NCBI GenBank assembly: GCA_947461805.1
Contig: CANHMJ010000032.1
Coordinates: 1 to 13,893 of the forward strand
Reading direction: 5' to 3'
Source of the DNA: Burkholderiaceae bacterium
GTDB lineage: Bacteria > Pseudomonadota > Gammaproteobacteria > Burkholderiales > Burkholderiaceae
DNA length: 13,893 bases
Of this stretch, positions 5,579-13,322 are shown in pieces. Under the pieces are notes generated by a model. That model was given only the letters and a program-made list of their open reading frames with translations. It was not told the DNA's origin and ran no database searches. Position numbers and translations under genes: made by a program. How positions within the stretch are numbered: the stretch's first letter is position 1; each line of letters begins with the position of its first letter.

Positions 5579-7270
5579 ATGGCATATGGAATCGGATTAT
5601 CAGGGCTCATGTCAGCTGCAGAGGCAATTGATGTCACCAGTAACAATATTGCAAATGCCCAAACCATTGGCTACAAATCGGGCGAATACGTTTTTGCCGA
5701 CCAATTTTTTAGAGCGCAAGATCCCCAGTCGGTAGATAGGGCGGGTATGGGTGCCTATCGAATGGGTATTAGAAGAAATGCCAATTACGGTACGGTGGTG
5801 GGTTCCCAAAATCCCTTGGATATGGCTATAACTGGACCAGGGATGTTCATGCTGGCGAAGACGGTTGATGGCAGCGTGCCAACAGAAAACCCAACTAAGT
5901 TTCAGTACACACGAAACGGGCAATTTGGAGTAGACAATAAAAACCGGATTGTTAGTCAAAACGGATTGTATTTGGTGGGTTATCCAGCAGATTCTGCAGG
6001 GCAAATATTGTCAACCAGCAAATCAGTGCTTGTTTTGGATCCAACTCCCTTGGGGCAACAGGCTACAAAGAATTCCACAATCGAATTAAACGTAGATAAC
6101 CGGGTCAATTCGCTAGCAGGCACCGCGTTCAAACCAGATTTGCCCACCAGTTACAGTCAGGCTACATCCCAAACGGTATTTGATGACAAGGGTATGGCTA
6201 AGACTTTGACAACCTATTATAAAAAGGTAAGTAGTCAAGATGTAACGCTTACTGTGGTTGATGCTAGTACGATTACATTCAATCCGAGGCAGCCAATCGC
6301 AGGTGCTGCGCCAGCCAATGAGCAAGGTGATCTGAGTGCGGCGGCTCGAACAGCGCATCGCGTTGCAACGACCGCAGCTCTTGGCCCAGTCACTGGCGGA
6401 GAGCCGGTACAAACCTTGTCCGGCGTCAGGCTGACCCAGTTAACCGGAAACTTTACAACCCCAGCAACGAACGGCAATACCTTTAACCTTCGCCTTACAG
6501 ACGGAACCAATATTGCGGTTATGTACAAAGGTGGTGCTTATACAATGTCTGCCGACCGTTTTCAGGTGTATGCAACCCTAGACGGCGTTCCAGTCAGTAG
6601 CGATGCGAGGGTTATGAACACAAACATCACACTCGCTCCATCAGGCCTTATTGAGCAGCATTCCCTTGGAACAGTCGCATTTGTTTCTGGAAAAAATATC
6701 GACACCTTATCGAAAGACGGTTTTGGAAAGCCACAATTTACGACGCAATTAAAGGTAGATGCCAGTATGGGTAAGGCCGTAGTGGGTCAATCCCTGTATG
6801 GCACAACTGCAAATGGCGGTATTGTCCAATTTACCTTGAATATGACTGAAATGACTGGGTATTCATCTGCAGCCCAAACCTATAAAAATACTCAGGATGG
6901 TTTTGCTACCGCACAATTAGCAAGCTTTAACGTAGATTCAAGTGGACGATTATTGGCGCAATACGACAATGGCACTACGGTTGTCAAAGGGCAAGTGATA
7001 TTGGCCTACTTCAATAATTTTGAGGGATTAATCCCTAATGGAAACAATACGTTTGAGGCCTCTTCGGAATCAGGTGAGGCGCTACTGAGCTTTCCTGGCG
7101 ATGGAATGTTGGGTGCAGTACGCTCCAAATCATTAGAGCAATCCAACGTAGATCTAACCAATGAACTGGTCAAGCTGATGGTGCTTCAGCGCCAATACTC
7201 CGCAGTCTCACAAGCAACCAAAGTAATGGCATCAACCTTAATTGATGAAGCTATCAATATTGGTCGCTAA
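5579..7270 (+). CDS. flgE: Flagellar hook protein FlgE (long form)
   Basis: FlgE polymerises into the hook, the universal joint outside the cell. The N terminus has GLSGLMSAAEAIDVTSNNIA (residues 6-25) and NAQTIGYKSGEYVFADQF; DMAITGPGMFML (about 81-92) and the YTRNGQFGVDNKNRI segment follow. The C-terminal axial helix carries SNVDLTNELVKLMVLQRQYS (about 522-541). At 563 residues it is much longer than the roughly 400 residues of the enterobacterial protein. The extra length lies in the central, surface-exposed part, where about 230-330 is Thr/Ala/Gly-rich and looks like added domain material. Transport is through the flagellar export channel, and no Sec signal is present. The ribosome site is AAAAGG. 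Confidence 0.96.
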   Translation: MAYGIGLSGLMSAAEAIDVTSNNIANAQTIGYKSGEYVFADQFFRAQDPQSVDRAGMGAYRMGIRRNANYGTVVGSQNPLDMAITGPGMFMLAKTVDGSVPTENPTKFQYTRNGQFGVDNKNRIVSQNGLYLVGYPADSAGQILSTSKSVLVLDPTPLGQQATKNSTIELNVDNRVNSLAGTAFKPDLPTSYSQATSQTVFDDKGMAKTLTTYYKKVSSQDVTLTVVDASTITFNPRQPIAGAAPANEQGDLSAAARTAHRVATTAALGPVTGGEPVQTLSGVRLTQLTGNFTTPATNGNTFNLRLTDGTNIAVMYKGGAYTMSADRFQVYATLDGVPVSSDARVMNTNITLAPSGLIEQHSLGTVAFVSGKNIDTLSKDGFGKPQFTTQLKVDASMGKAVVGQSLYGTTANGGIVQFTLNMTEMTGYSSAAQTYKNTQDGFATAQLASFNVDSSGRLLAQYDNGTTVVKGQVILAYFNNFEGLIPNGNNTFEASSESGEALLSFPGDGMLGAVRSKSLEQSNVDLTNELVKLMVLQRQYSAVSQATKVMASTLIDEAINIGR

Positions 7271-7291
7271 CCCAGAGTAAATGACTAAAAA

Positions 7292-8053
7292 ATGATTAAT
7301 CGTTTCGCGTACACCTCCATGACGGGGGCCACCGCTGCGACTCAGCAGCTGGCGGTCACCTCGAATAATCTGGCCAATTCGTTGACTCCGGGTTTTCGCG
7401 AGGTAATCAGCGCATACCGTGCGGTACCGCTGAAGGGCGATGGGGTGCCATTTACCGGTAATGGTGCAGATACTCGGGTGTTTTCAGTCGAGACCACACC
7501 CGGAAGTAATTTCACCCAAGGCATGTTGCAAACCACCGGAAATGCCTTAGATGTAGCGATTAAGGGTGACGGAATGTTTACGGTACGTCGCCCAGACGGA
7601 CAAGAGGCGTACACGCGAGCCGGTAAGTTTATGGTGAACGAGCAGGGTTTGTTGATGATCGGTAAAGACATACCGGTAGTGGGTTCAGGCGGAACAATTA
7701 CGATTCCGATTGGCGCTATTGTGCAAATCGCAGAAGACGGCGCTGTGTTTACGCAATTACCAGGAAACCAGTTTTTAAATCAGGCCGGGAAATTGAAGTT
7801 AGTCAACCCGAATAGCAATGATTTAGTCAGGGGTGCAGATGGCCTCTTTGACCTGCCAGGACAACAGGCTGCAGCTGATCCTGCAGTCAGAGTTGTGCAG
7901 GGCGCTTTTGAGATGAGTAATAACAATCCAACCTTAGCCATGGTGCAAATGATTGATCAGAGTCGGATGTTTGACCTAAACAGCCGTTCAATCACGTTTG
8001 CAGACCAAAATGCAAGAACAGCAACAAGCTTGTTATCCCTTACACGATTCTAA
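7292..8053 (+). CDS. flgF: Flagellar distal/proximal rod protein FlgF
   Basis: FlgF is a rod subunit that links the proximal rod to the FlgG distal rod. The 253-residue product has the normal length. It shows the N-terminal QQLAVTSNNLANSLTPGFRE motif (about 18-37), the FlgF/FlgG-type core ALDVAIKGDGMFTVRRPDGQ with the AYTRAGKF segment close behind, and a C-terminal SNNNPTLAMVQMIDQSRMFD axial helix region. It starts 21 bases after flgE. No strong ribosome site is seen; a four-codon frame at 7281-7295 ends overlapping this start (ATGA) and might couple translation. Confidence 0.95.
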   Translation: MINRFAYTSMTGATAATQQLAVTSNNLANSLTPGFREVISAYRAVPLKGDGVPFTGNGADTRVFSVETTPGSNFTQGMLQTTGNALDVAIKGDGMFTVRRPDGQEAYTRAGKFMVNEQGLLMIGKDIPVVGSGGTITIPIGAIVQIAEDGAVFTQLPGNQFLNQAGKLKLVNPNSNDLVRGADGLFDLPGQQAAADPAVRVVQGAFEMSNNNPTLAMVQMIDQSRMFDLNSRSITFADQNARTATSLLSLTRF

Positions 8054-8082
8054 TTTGTATTCATAACACGAGAAAATAAAAA

Positions 8083-8871
8083 ATGTTACGTTCCTTATGG
8101 ATAGCAAAAACAGGTATGGACGCCCAGCAGTTCAACCTGGATGTCATCACAAATAACTTATCCAACTCATCGACTACCGCGTTCAAGCGTGTGCAGCCGA
8201 TGTTTCAGGATTTGCTCTACACCACATTGCGCTCAGCAGGTTCTGCAGCCAATGCGCAAAATTTACTACCAACGGGTCTGCAAATTGGTTCTGGTGCTGC
8301 AGTTACATCGACCGAACGGAATAACATTCAAGGTGGCTTAGTTCAGACTGGCAACCAGCTCGATGTCGCAATTCAAGGCAATGGCTTTTTTCAGATTCAG
8401 TTGGCAGATGGAACATTGGCTTATACCCGTAATGGGCAGTTCAGTAAGAGTGCGACGGGTCAGATTGTGACCCAGTCAGGCAACGTTGTTGCAGGCGCTG
8501 GCGTTATTCCGGCGACCGCAACGTCGATCACCATTAATCAGGCCGGTTTGGTGCAATACACATTACAAGGCAATACCAATGCGATTCAGGCCGGTCAAAT
8601 TACGATGGCTAATTTTATTAATCCAGCCGGTTTGCAGGCGCTGGGTGGCGGTAACTTTATACCTACCCCAGCTTCTGGTACCGCGCAAAATAATATTGCC
8701 GGCTCAAATGGTATGGGTACGACAAACCAGTATTACATCGAGCAGTCGAACGTGAACGTAGCGGAAGAACTCGTCAACCTGATTGCGTCGCAACGGGCGT
8801 ACGAAATTAATACACGCGCAGTCACGGCAACCGATCAAATTTTGCAACGCGTAAGTAATATGGGGCAGTGA
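8083..8871 (+). CDS. flgG: Flagellar distal rod protein FlgG
   Basis: FlgG builds the distal rod, the drive shaft that passes through the P and L rings. The 262-residue product is nearly identical in length to well-known FlgG proteins. Distinct features are MLRSLWIAKTGMDAQQ at the N terminus, VITNNLSNSSTTAFKR, the FlgG-specific QDLLYTTLR and LLPTGLQIGSGA segments, and DVAIQGNGFFQIQLADGTLA. The C-terminal signature is EQSNVNVAEELVNLIASQRA. A weak ribosome site (ACGAGAA) precedes the start, 29 bases after flgF. The TGA overlaps the flgH start. Confidence 0.98.
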   Translation: MLRSLWIAKTGMDAQQFNLDVITNNLSNSSTTAFKRVQPMFQDLLYTTLRSAGSAANAQNLLPTGLQIGSGAAVTSTERNNIQGGLVQTGNQLDVAIQGNGFFQIQLADGTLAYTRNGQFSKSATGQIVTQSGNVVAGAGVIPATATSITINQAGLVQYTLQGNTNAIQAGQITMANFINPAGLQALGGGNFIPTPASGTAQNNIAGSNGMGTTNQYYIEQSNVNVAEELVNLIASQRAYEINTRAVTATDQILQRVSNMGQ

Positions 8872-9593
8872 TGATGATCTTCTTTAGAGCCTATCCAAAA
8901 CTATCCATCCTAGCAATGTGCGCCATTGTGTTGGGCGGTTGCGCTAGTGCTGATCGCCCATCCTTGCTGACTACACCGTCAACGGCACGTCCACGTCCCA
9001 TTCAGGAGACGTCTGCGAATATGGGCAGTCTTTATCCAGCCAATTCGGGTGGACCTTATGTCAATGCGGTAAGCCATCGGCCTTTATTTGAGGATCGCCG
9101 AGCACGCAATGTGGGGGATACGCTCACCGTTCTGCTCAACGAAACAACCAGTGCCGCTAAAAATTCTGGGATGTCTGCAGCGCGGAAGGCCAATGCCAGT
9201 TCCCAATTTGGTAATACAGGTACTACTCCTTTTGGCCCCTACACAAGTATTGCTAACGTCGCCAACTTTGGTGGATCGGGTGATACTAAAACAGAAGGAA
9301 CTGGCGCAAGCGCAGCAAGTAATACGTTTGCGGGCACCATTACCGTTACGGTGGTTGAAATTTTATCCAACGGAAATTTAGTGGTTGCTGGTGAAAAGCA
9401 GGTGGCCGTTAGCAACGAAGAAGAAATTATTCGCTTTGGCGGCGTGGTCAATCCAAATACACTCGTGTTTAACCAGGTATCCTCACAACAAGTTGCCGAT
9501 GCCCGGATTGAATATCGCGGCCGTGGCGCTACGGATGATACCCAAGGCGCAGGCTGGCTGACGCGCTTATTTTTAAAGCTCGCACCGTTCTAA
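8871..9593 (+). CDS. flgH: Flagellar L-ring lipoprotein FlgH
   Basis: FlgH forms the outer-membrane L-ring bushing around the rod. The signal peptide ends in a lipobox, LGGC, with the lipidated cysteine at residue 24 counted from the ATG at 8871. The mature protein shows family features: RPLFEDRRARNVGDTLTVLL, a Ser/Ala/Gly-rich loop, and the beta-rich C-terminal part with ITVTVVEILSNGNLVVAGEK followed by NPNTLVFNQVSSQQVADARI. The frame could also start at GTG 8868 or ATG 8874. ATG 8871 is preferred because it forms a one-base TGATG overlap with the flgG stop. The protein is 240 residues, a normal length. It is immediately followed by flgI in a TAATG overlap. Confidence 0.96.
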   Translation: MMIFFRAYPKLSILAMCAIVLGGCASADRPSLLTTPSTARPRPIQETSANMGSLYPANSGGPYVNAVSHRPLFEDRRARNVGDTLTVLLNETTSAAKNSGMSAARKANASSQFGNTGTTPFGPYTSIANVANFGGSGDTKTEGTGASAASNTFAGTITVTVVEILSNGNLVVAGEKQVAVSNEEEIIRFGGVVNPNTLVFNQVSSQQVADARIEYRGRGATDDTQGAGWLTRLFLKLAPF

Positions 9594-10726
9594 TGGCGAC
9601 TACGATGAACGTTATTTCTACACTCAAAAAACAAGCATTGGTCATGCTTTGCATGAGTGCAATCTCAACGCACTGTTTTGCAGATCGCATTAAGGATTTT
9701 GCTGACATAGCCGGACAACGCTCGAACCAATTGGTCGGCTACGGGCTTGTGGTTGGTTTGGATGGGACAGGGGATCAAACAACACAGACACCATTCACCC
9801 TACAAAGCGTATTGCAGATGATTGGTGTCTTAGGTGTAACAATTCCGCAGGGCGGCGGTCAGACTCAGTTACGTAATACGGCTGCAGTAATGGTTACTGC
9901 TGATTTTCCTGCCTTGGCACGCCCAGGTCAGCAAATTGATGTGACGGTTTCATCTCTTGGTAATGCAACTAGCCTCAAAGGCGGTACCTTAGTCATGACG
10001 CCTTTAAAGGCGGCGGACGGACAAGTTTATGCCCAAGGGCAAGGCAGTGTCGTGATCGGTGGTTCGAGGGCGGCAACGGGCGGTGCAGCAACATCGGTAA
10101 ATCACCTGAATGCCGGCCGAATTCCAGCGGGCGGATTAATTGAAAAAGCAGTCCCCTCATTATTAGCCGATGAATTTATTCAAATTGATTTGCGCCGGGC
10201 TGATTTTGCTCTGATGCAAAAAACAGCAGAGGCTATTGGCAGGCGCTTTGGATTGGGTACTGCGCTCCCAATCGATGCCAGATCCCTCAATGTGCGGGTA
10301 CCGGTTGAGCCGCTACAAAGAACGGCTTTTATGGCGGCATTGCAAGATTTGGATGTGCAAATGGTCGCAGGGCCAGCAAAGGTTATTTTAAATTCGCGCT
10401 CCGGATCGGTCGTGATGAATCAATCCGTACAGTTATCGCCTTCCGCTGTGGCACACGGTAACCTTACCGTCAAAATACAGCAAAGCCCTACGGTCAGTCA
10501 GCCCTTGCCGTTTAGCCGCGGTCAAACGGCCATTGCCTCGCAAGATACCGCGACGATCAGTGACAGTGGTAAAGAGAATAGTTTGATCTCGGTCCCGCCG
10601 GGCGCATCCTTAGACCAGGTTGTAAAAGCCCTCAACATGCTGGGTGCTACGCCGCAGGATTTGATTTCAATATTGCAATCACTTAAATCAGCCGGCGCCC
10701 TTAGGGCCGAACTCGAGGTCATTTAA
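9593..10726 (+). CDS. flgI: Flagellar P-ring protein FlgI
   Basis: FlgI assembles the P-ring in the peptidoglycan layer. A Sec signal peptide is clear (hydrophobic residues about 14-28, cleavage near CFA-DR at 30-31), as expected for a periplasmic ring protein. Family signatures include RIKDFADIAGQRSNQLVGYG, LVVGLDGTGDQ, PFTLQSVLQMIG and NTAAVMVTADFPALARPGQ. Near the C terminus are VPPGASLDQVVKALNMLGAT and DLISILQSLKSAGAL. The 377-residue length is close to that of other FlgI proteins. Both ends overlap neighbours as TAATG (flgH before, flgJ after). An internal ATG at codon 5 (9605) is an alternative start that would also keep the signal peptide. FlgA, the usual P-ring chaperone, is not encoded in this window. 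Confidence 0.97.
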   Translation: MATTMNVISTLKKQALVMLCMSAISTHCFADRIKDFADIAGQRSNQLVGYGLVVGLDGTGDQTTQTPFTLQSVLQMIGVLGVTIPQGGGQTQLRNTAAVMVTADFPALARPGQQIDVTVSSLGNATSLKGGTLVMTPLKAADGQVYAQGQGSVVIGGSRAATGGAATSVNHLNAGRIPAGGLIEKAVPSLLADEFIQIDLRRADFALMQKTAEAIGRRFGLGTALPIDARSLNVRVPVEPLQRTAFMAALQDLDVQMVAGPAKVILNSRSGSVVMNQSVQLSPSAVAHGNLTVKIQQSPTVSQPLPFSRGQTAIASQDTATISDSGKENSLISVPPGASLDQVVKALNMLGATPQDLISILQSLKSAGALRAELEVI

Positions 10727-11169
10727 TGAGTGCATTAAACGCCATTACCCCTTCGATTGATCAAACCAGTGCGCGGATGATTGCAAATACCAATTTAGCG
10801 CCGGCGCAGACATCAAATGAAGATAAGTTAAAGAAAGCGGCTCAAGGGTTTGAGCGTACTTTAATACGTCAAATGCTGAGTACCGTTCGGAATACCAATC
10901 TGCGTGGGACCGAAGAGCAAAGTAGTGCCTCCAAGTCCTACCTTGAAATCATGGATGACCATATGGCCGATATGCTGTCGAGAGGCAAGGGGATGGGCTT
11001 TGGCACAAAAATGGCGGATCAGCTAATTCAGCAAGCAAATGCAGGAAAACTAATCGGAAATAGCGAAATAGCCGTTAAAGCATTAAATGCGCCAAATGAA
11101 ACTGCGGTATCAGCTGAAACATTAAAGTCATTGCAGAGGCCCGATGGCTTCCTTGGCGCAACTAAATAA
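10726..11169 (+). CDS. flgJ: Rod-binding protein FlgJ, single-domain form without muramidase
   Basis: The product corresponds to the N-terminal rod-scaffold domain of FlgJ, which caps the growing rod. Recognisable parts are KLKKAAQGFERTLIRQMLST (about 35-54), SYLEIMDDHMADMLSRGKGM and GFGTKMADQLIQQ. It is only 147 residues, whereas enterobacterial FlgJ is about 313 residues and has a C-terminal peptidoglycan hydrolase domain. Here the frame ends with a genuine TAA, and the next gene starts 13 bases later, so no hydrolase domain is left nearby even as a remnant. Another enzyme must open the cell wall for the rod. The start overlaps the flgI stop by one base. Single-domain FlgJ is known in several bacterial groups. 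Confidence 0.95.
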   Translation: MSALNAITPSIDQTSARMIANTNLAPAQTSNEDKLKKAAQGFERTLIRQMLSTVRNTNLRGTEEQSSASKSYLEIMDDHMADMLSRGKGMGFGTKMADQLIQQANAGKLIGNSEIAVKALNAPNETAVSAETLKSLQRPDGFLGATK

Positions 11170-11182
11170 TTAAAGGCCCAAT

Positions 11183-13312
11183 ATGGGAATCTATTCCATA
11201 ACCGAATCAGCAATGGCTGGCTTGAATATTGCTCAAGCAGGGATATTGACAACCTCACAAAACGTGGCAGGAACTTCGGTTGAGGGGTATTCACGTCGAA
11301 ACGCCAATGCCATTATGGATTCATTGGCACCCAACTCCTTGATGCTCAATGGCTCTAGTTTTGCGGTTGGGGGATTCACGCGCCATTATTCGTCTTTAAT
11401 TGGCTCGCAACTACTAACTCAGCAGTCAAAATCAAGTTATTCCGATACCTTAGTTCAATATACGAATACGATTGATAGTCTAGTTGCGGATAAATCAACT
11501 GGCCTAAATACAGCGATAAGTAAGTTCTTTAATACGATGGGTGCGTATGCTGCTGACCCAACGAATAAAGCAATGGCTGGAGCCATCACTGGCAGCGCAA
11601 AAGAGGTGGCTCAGCGCATGACCGGCATGAGTACGCTCGTAACACAAATTCAAAGCGATGCGCGTAGCGCATTGACTGACTCCGTCGCACAAATAAATAC
11701 AGTATTGCCAGCCTTGGCAAATATTAATCAAAAAATTATCGACGGCAATAGTCCGGGTGTTAGTGCCCCGTCGGCAGACTTGCTGGATGAGCGCGACCGA
11801 TTATTAAGTCAACTGCAAAAATTGGTTGGCGGGCAAAGTTTAATTAATTCGGATGGCACTGCCACTCAGTTGGTCGCTGGTATGCCCCTCGTGGAACGGT
11901 CGATTGGCAATAAAGTTACGATCAATGCGGATCAAAAAAGCGTTGCCTTGACTTTCAATTTGCAAAATGGGCCTGATAGAGGCTTTCTGACTACGGTTCA
12001 AAGTTTAGATGGTGGGCAAGCCGGCGCTTTATTGGAGCTGAGTAATAATTTCGTACCAGCGGTTCAAAAGCGCCTAGACACGATAGCCATGGGACTTGTC
12101 AAAGTGGCAAATACCGCCGCTCAAACGAGCGCAGGCGCAGCGACAAACTTGGCATTATTCGGATTCAAGGTGAATGAGAAAACCTATTCCAGCTTAGCCT
12201 CAAATGATTTGAGCGGATTGCTGCCGACCATTGCAAGTGAAAACGATTTACTCGATCTCTACAGTAGCTTAGGTAATGCGATCTCGTCCAATAGCGCAGT
12301 GAAGGTTGGCACCAGCAGCGGCACCTATACGAGCGTAAGCTCCTTAACGGCCAGTCCAACCACCCTAGCCGGTAATTACACTTTAACTAAAGTAAGCCCA
12401 ACCCAGATCAATATTGCAGATAGTTCCGGAAAGAATCAAACCGTTTCATTAACTACCAGTGTTTCTGGCGGCCTTCAGACAGTTGACTTTAATCAATTGG
12501 GCATTACCATGCAACTGAAGAATTTCAGCCCAGCGCTAAGCGCAGTCAGCGCCACTAGCGTAATCCGAAATACAATTACTCTACCTGTTGGCGGCGCTGC
12601 TACGCAAACGGTATCTAACATGGTTGTGCAACCCAATGTGCAATCCGGAACATACACGTTCACTGCAGCTGGTAACCAATTAACTCTAACTAGCAGTAAT
12701 GGCGGCAGTCAAACGCTTACTGTTGGCGCTGGTGTGGTTGCAGGCCAGACCCTTGATTTTAATCAAATGGGTATCCGGTTTTCTGTTGCGGGTAGCGCGG
12801 CTGACACCGCAGCAACCATTGCAAGCCATTTAAATACCCGAACGATTACCTTAGTAAAAGCCGAGGATACTACAGAGAACATTGCTGACGCTCTTCACAG
12901 CCGGGTGATTAACGTGAGCGGTATGTCTAATCCGTTGGTGAATTATGGATTTACGGCGGCTAATTTTATTACTTTAGCCCCAACCAATTTTGCGAGCTAC
13001 TACAACGGAGATACCCCGCTTATTGATTCCGCTAAAGCAAACGCTACTCAACAAATGAGTGCTGTGTTTGGGACTTCAATCTCGAATTTAGTCAATGAAG
13101 TAGGTGTTCAAGTTGCCATCTGGAAAAATGGCCAAAAAGCGGATTCCGTTGTACTTGCCAATCTAAAAGCCCAAAGGGACTCGGTGTCTGGGGTGAATTT
13201 AGATGAAGAGGCAGCCAATTTATTGAAATACCAACAGCTTTATACGGCCTCTACTAAGGTGCTTCAGGCTGGTAATCAAATGTTTTCAACCCTTTTGTCG
13301 ATCATGAACTAA
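11183..13312 (+). CDS. flgK: Hook-filament junction protein FlgK (HAP1), long form with internal repeat
   Basis: FlgK is the first junction protein placed on the finished hook. The N terminus has AMAGLNIAQAGILTTSQNVA and EGYSRRN (axial-protein motif). ADLLDERDRLLSQLQKLVGG (about 198-217) is a classic FlgK segment. The C-terminal helix VNLDEEAANLLKYQQLYTAS with KVLQAGNQMF after it is diagnostic. At 709 residues it exceeds the roughly 550 of the Salmonella protein. Much of the excess is a central beta-rich part holding two similar units, residues 395-467 and 487-557. The ribosome site AAAGG (11172-11176) is 6 bases before the ATG. The canonical NIAN of axial proteins is NVAG here. Confidence 0.96.
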   Translation: MGIYSITESAMAGLNIAQAGILTTSQNVAGTSVEGYSRRNANAIMDSLAPNSLMLNGSSFAVGGFTRHYSSLIGSQLLTQQSKSSYSDTLVQYTNTIDSLVADKSTGLNTAISKFFNTMGAYAADPTNKAMAGAITGSAKEVAQRMTGMSTLVTQIQSDARSALTDSVAQINTVLPALANINQKIIDGNSPGVSAPSADLLDERDRLLSQLQKLVGGQSLINSDGTATQLVAGMPLVERSIGNKVTINADQKSVALTFNLQNGPDRGFLTTVQSLDGGQAGALLELSNNFVPAVQKRLDTIAMGLVKVANTAAQTSAGAATNLALFGFKVNEKTYSSLASNDLSGLLPTIASENDLLDLYSSLGNAISSNSAVKVGTSSGTYTSVSSLTASPTTLAGNYTLTKVSPTQINIADSSGKNQTVSLTTSVSGGLQTVDFNQLGITMQLKNFSPALSAVSATSVIRNTITLPVGGAATQTVSNMVVQPNVQSGTYTFTAAGNQLTLTSSNGGSQTLTVGAGVVAGQTLDFNQMGIRFSVAGSAADTAATIASHLNTRTITLVKAEDTTENIADALHSRVINVSGMSNPLVNYGFTAANFITLAPTNFASYYNGDTPLIDSAKANATQQMSAVFGTSISNLVNEVGVQVAIWKNGQKADSVVLANLKAQRDSVSGVNLDEEAANLLKYQQLYTASTKVLQAGNQMFSTLLSIMN
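12365..12583 (+). repeat. FlgK internal repeat, unit 1
   Basis: This encodes FlgK residues 395-467. The unit begins LAGNYTLTKVSPTQINIADS, passes through VDFNQLGITMQL and ends RNTITL. It aligns by eye with unit 2 (12641-12853) at the protein level. The DNA copies have diverged, so the duplication is old. Confidence 0.65.
12641..12853 (+). repeat. FlgK internal repeat, unit 2
   Basis: This encodes FlgK residues 487-557. The unit begins QSGTYTFTAAGNQLTLTSSN, passes through LDFNQMGIRFSV and ends TRTITL. It matches unit 1 in order, spacing and key residues (G-x-Y-T, DFNQ-hydrophobic-GI, R/N-TITL). Confidence 0.65.
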
Positions 13313-13316
13313 GGAG
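13311..13316 (+). promoter_or_regulatory. Ribosome binding site of flgL overlapping the flgK stop
   Basis: AAGGAG shares its first two bases with the flgK TAA stop and lies 6 bases before the flgL ATG at 13323. It is one of the strongest ribosome sites in the operon and fixes the flgL start. Confidence 0.8.
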
Positions 13317-13322
13317 ATAGCA

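Noticed and set aside
5612..6004. 130-codon open frame on the minus strand inside flgE
   Set aside because: The entire stretch is conserved FlgE N-terminal coding sequence on the plus strand, and the antisense product has no family features.
7281..7295. Four-codon leader frame ending in ATGA overlap with flgF
   Set aside because: It could couple translation, but the AGAG before it is too close to its ATG to be a good ribosome site. So short a frame arises easily by chance, and it was not called as a gene.
11145..11160. Sigma-54-like GG-N10-GC before flgK
   Set aside because: Spacing fits, but the -12 element is not TTGC-like and the site lies in the coding tail of flgJ. The flgK gene has its own ribosome site 13 bases after flgJ and needs no separate promoter.
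11171..11200. Sigma-28 promoter for flgK/flgL
   Set aside because: A TAAA element is present at the gap, but no GCCGATAA-like -10 occurs at the required spacing.
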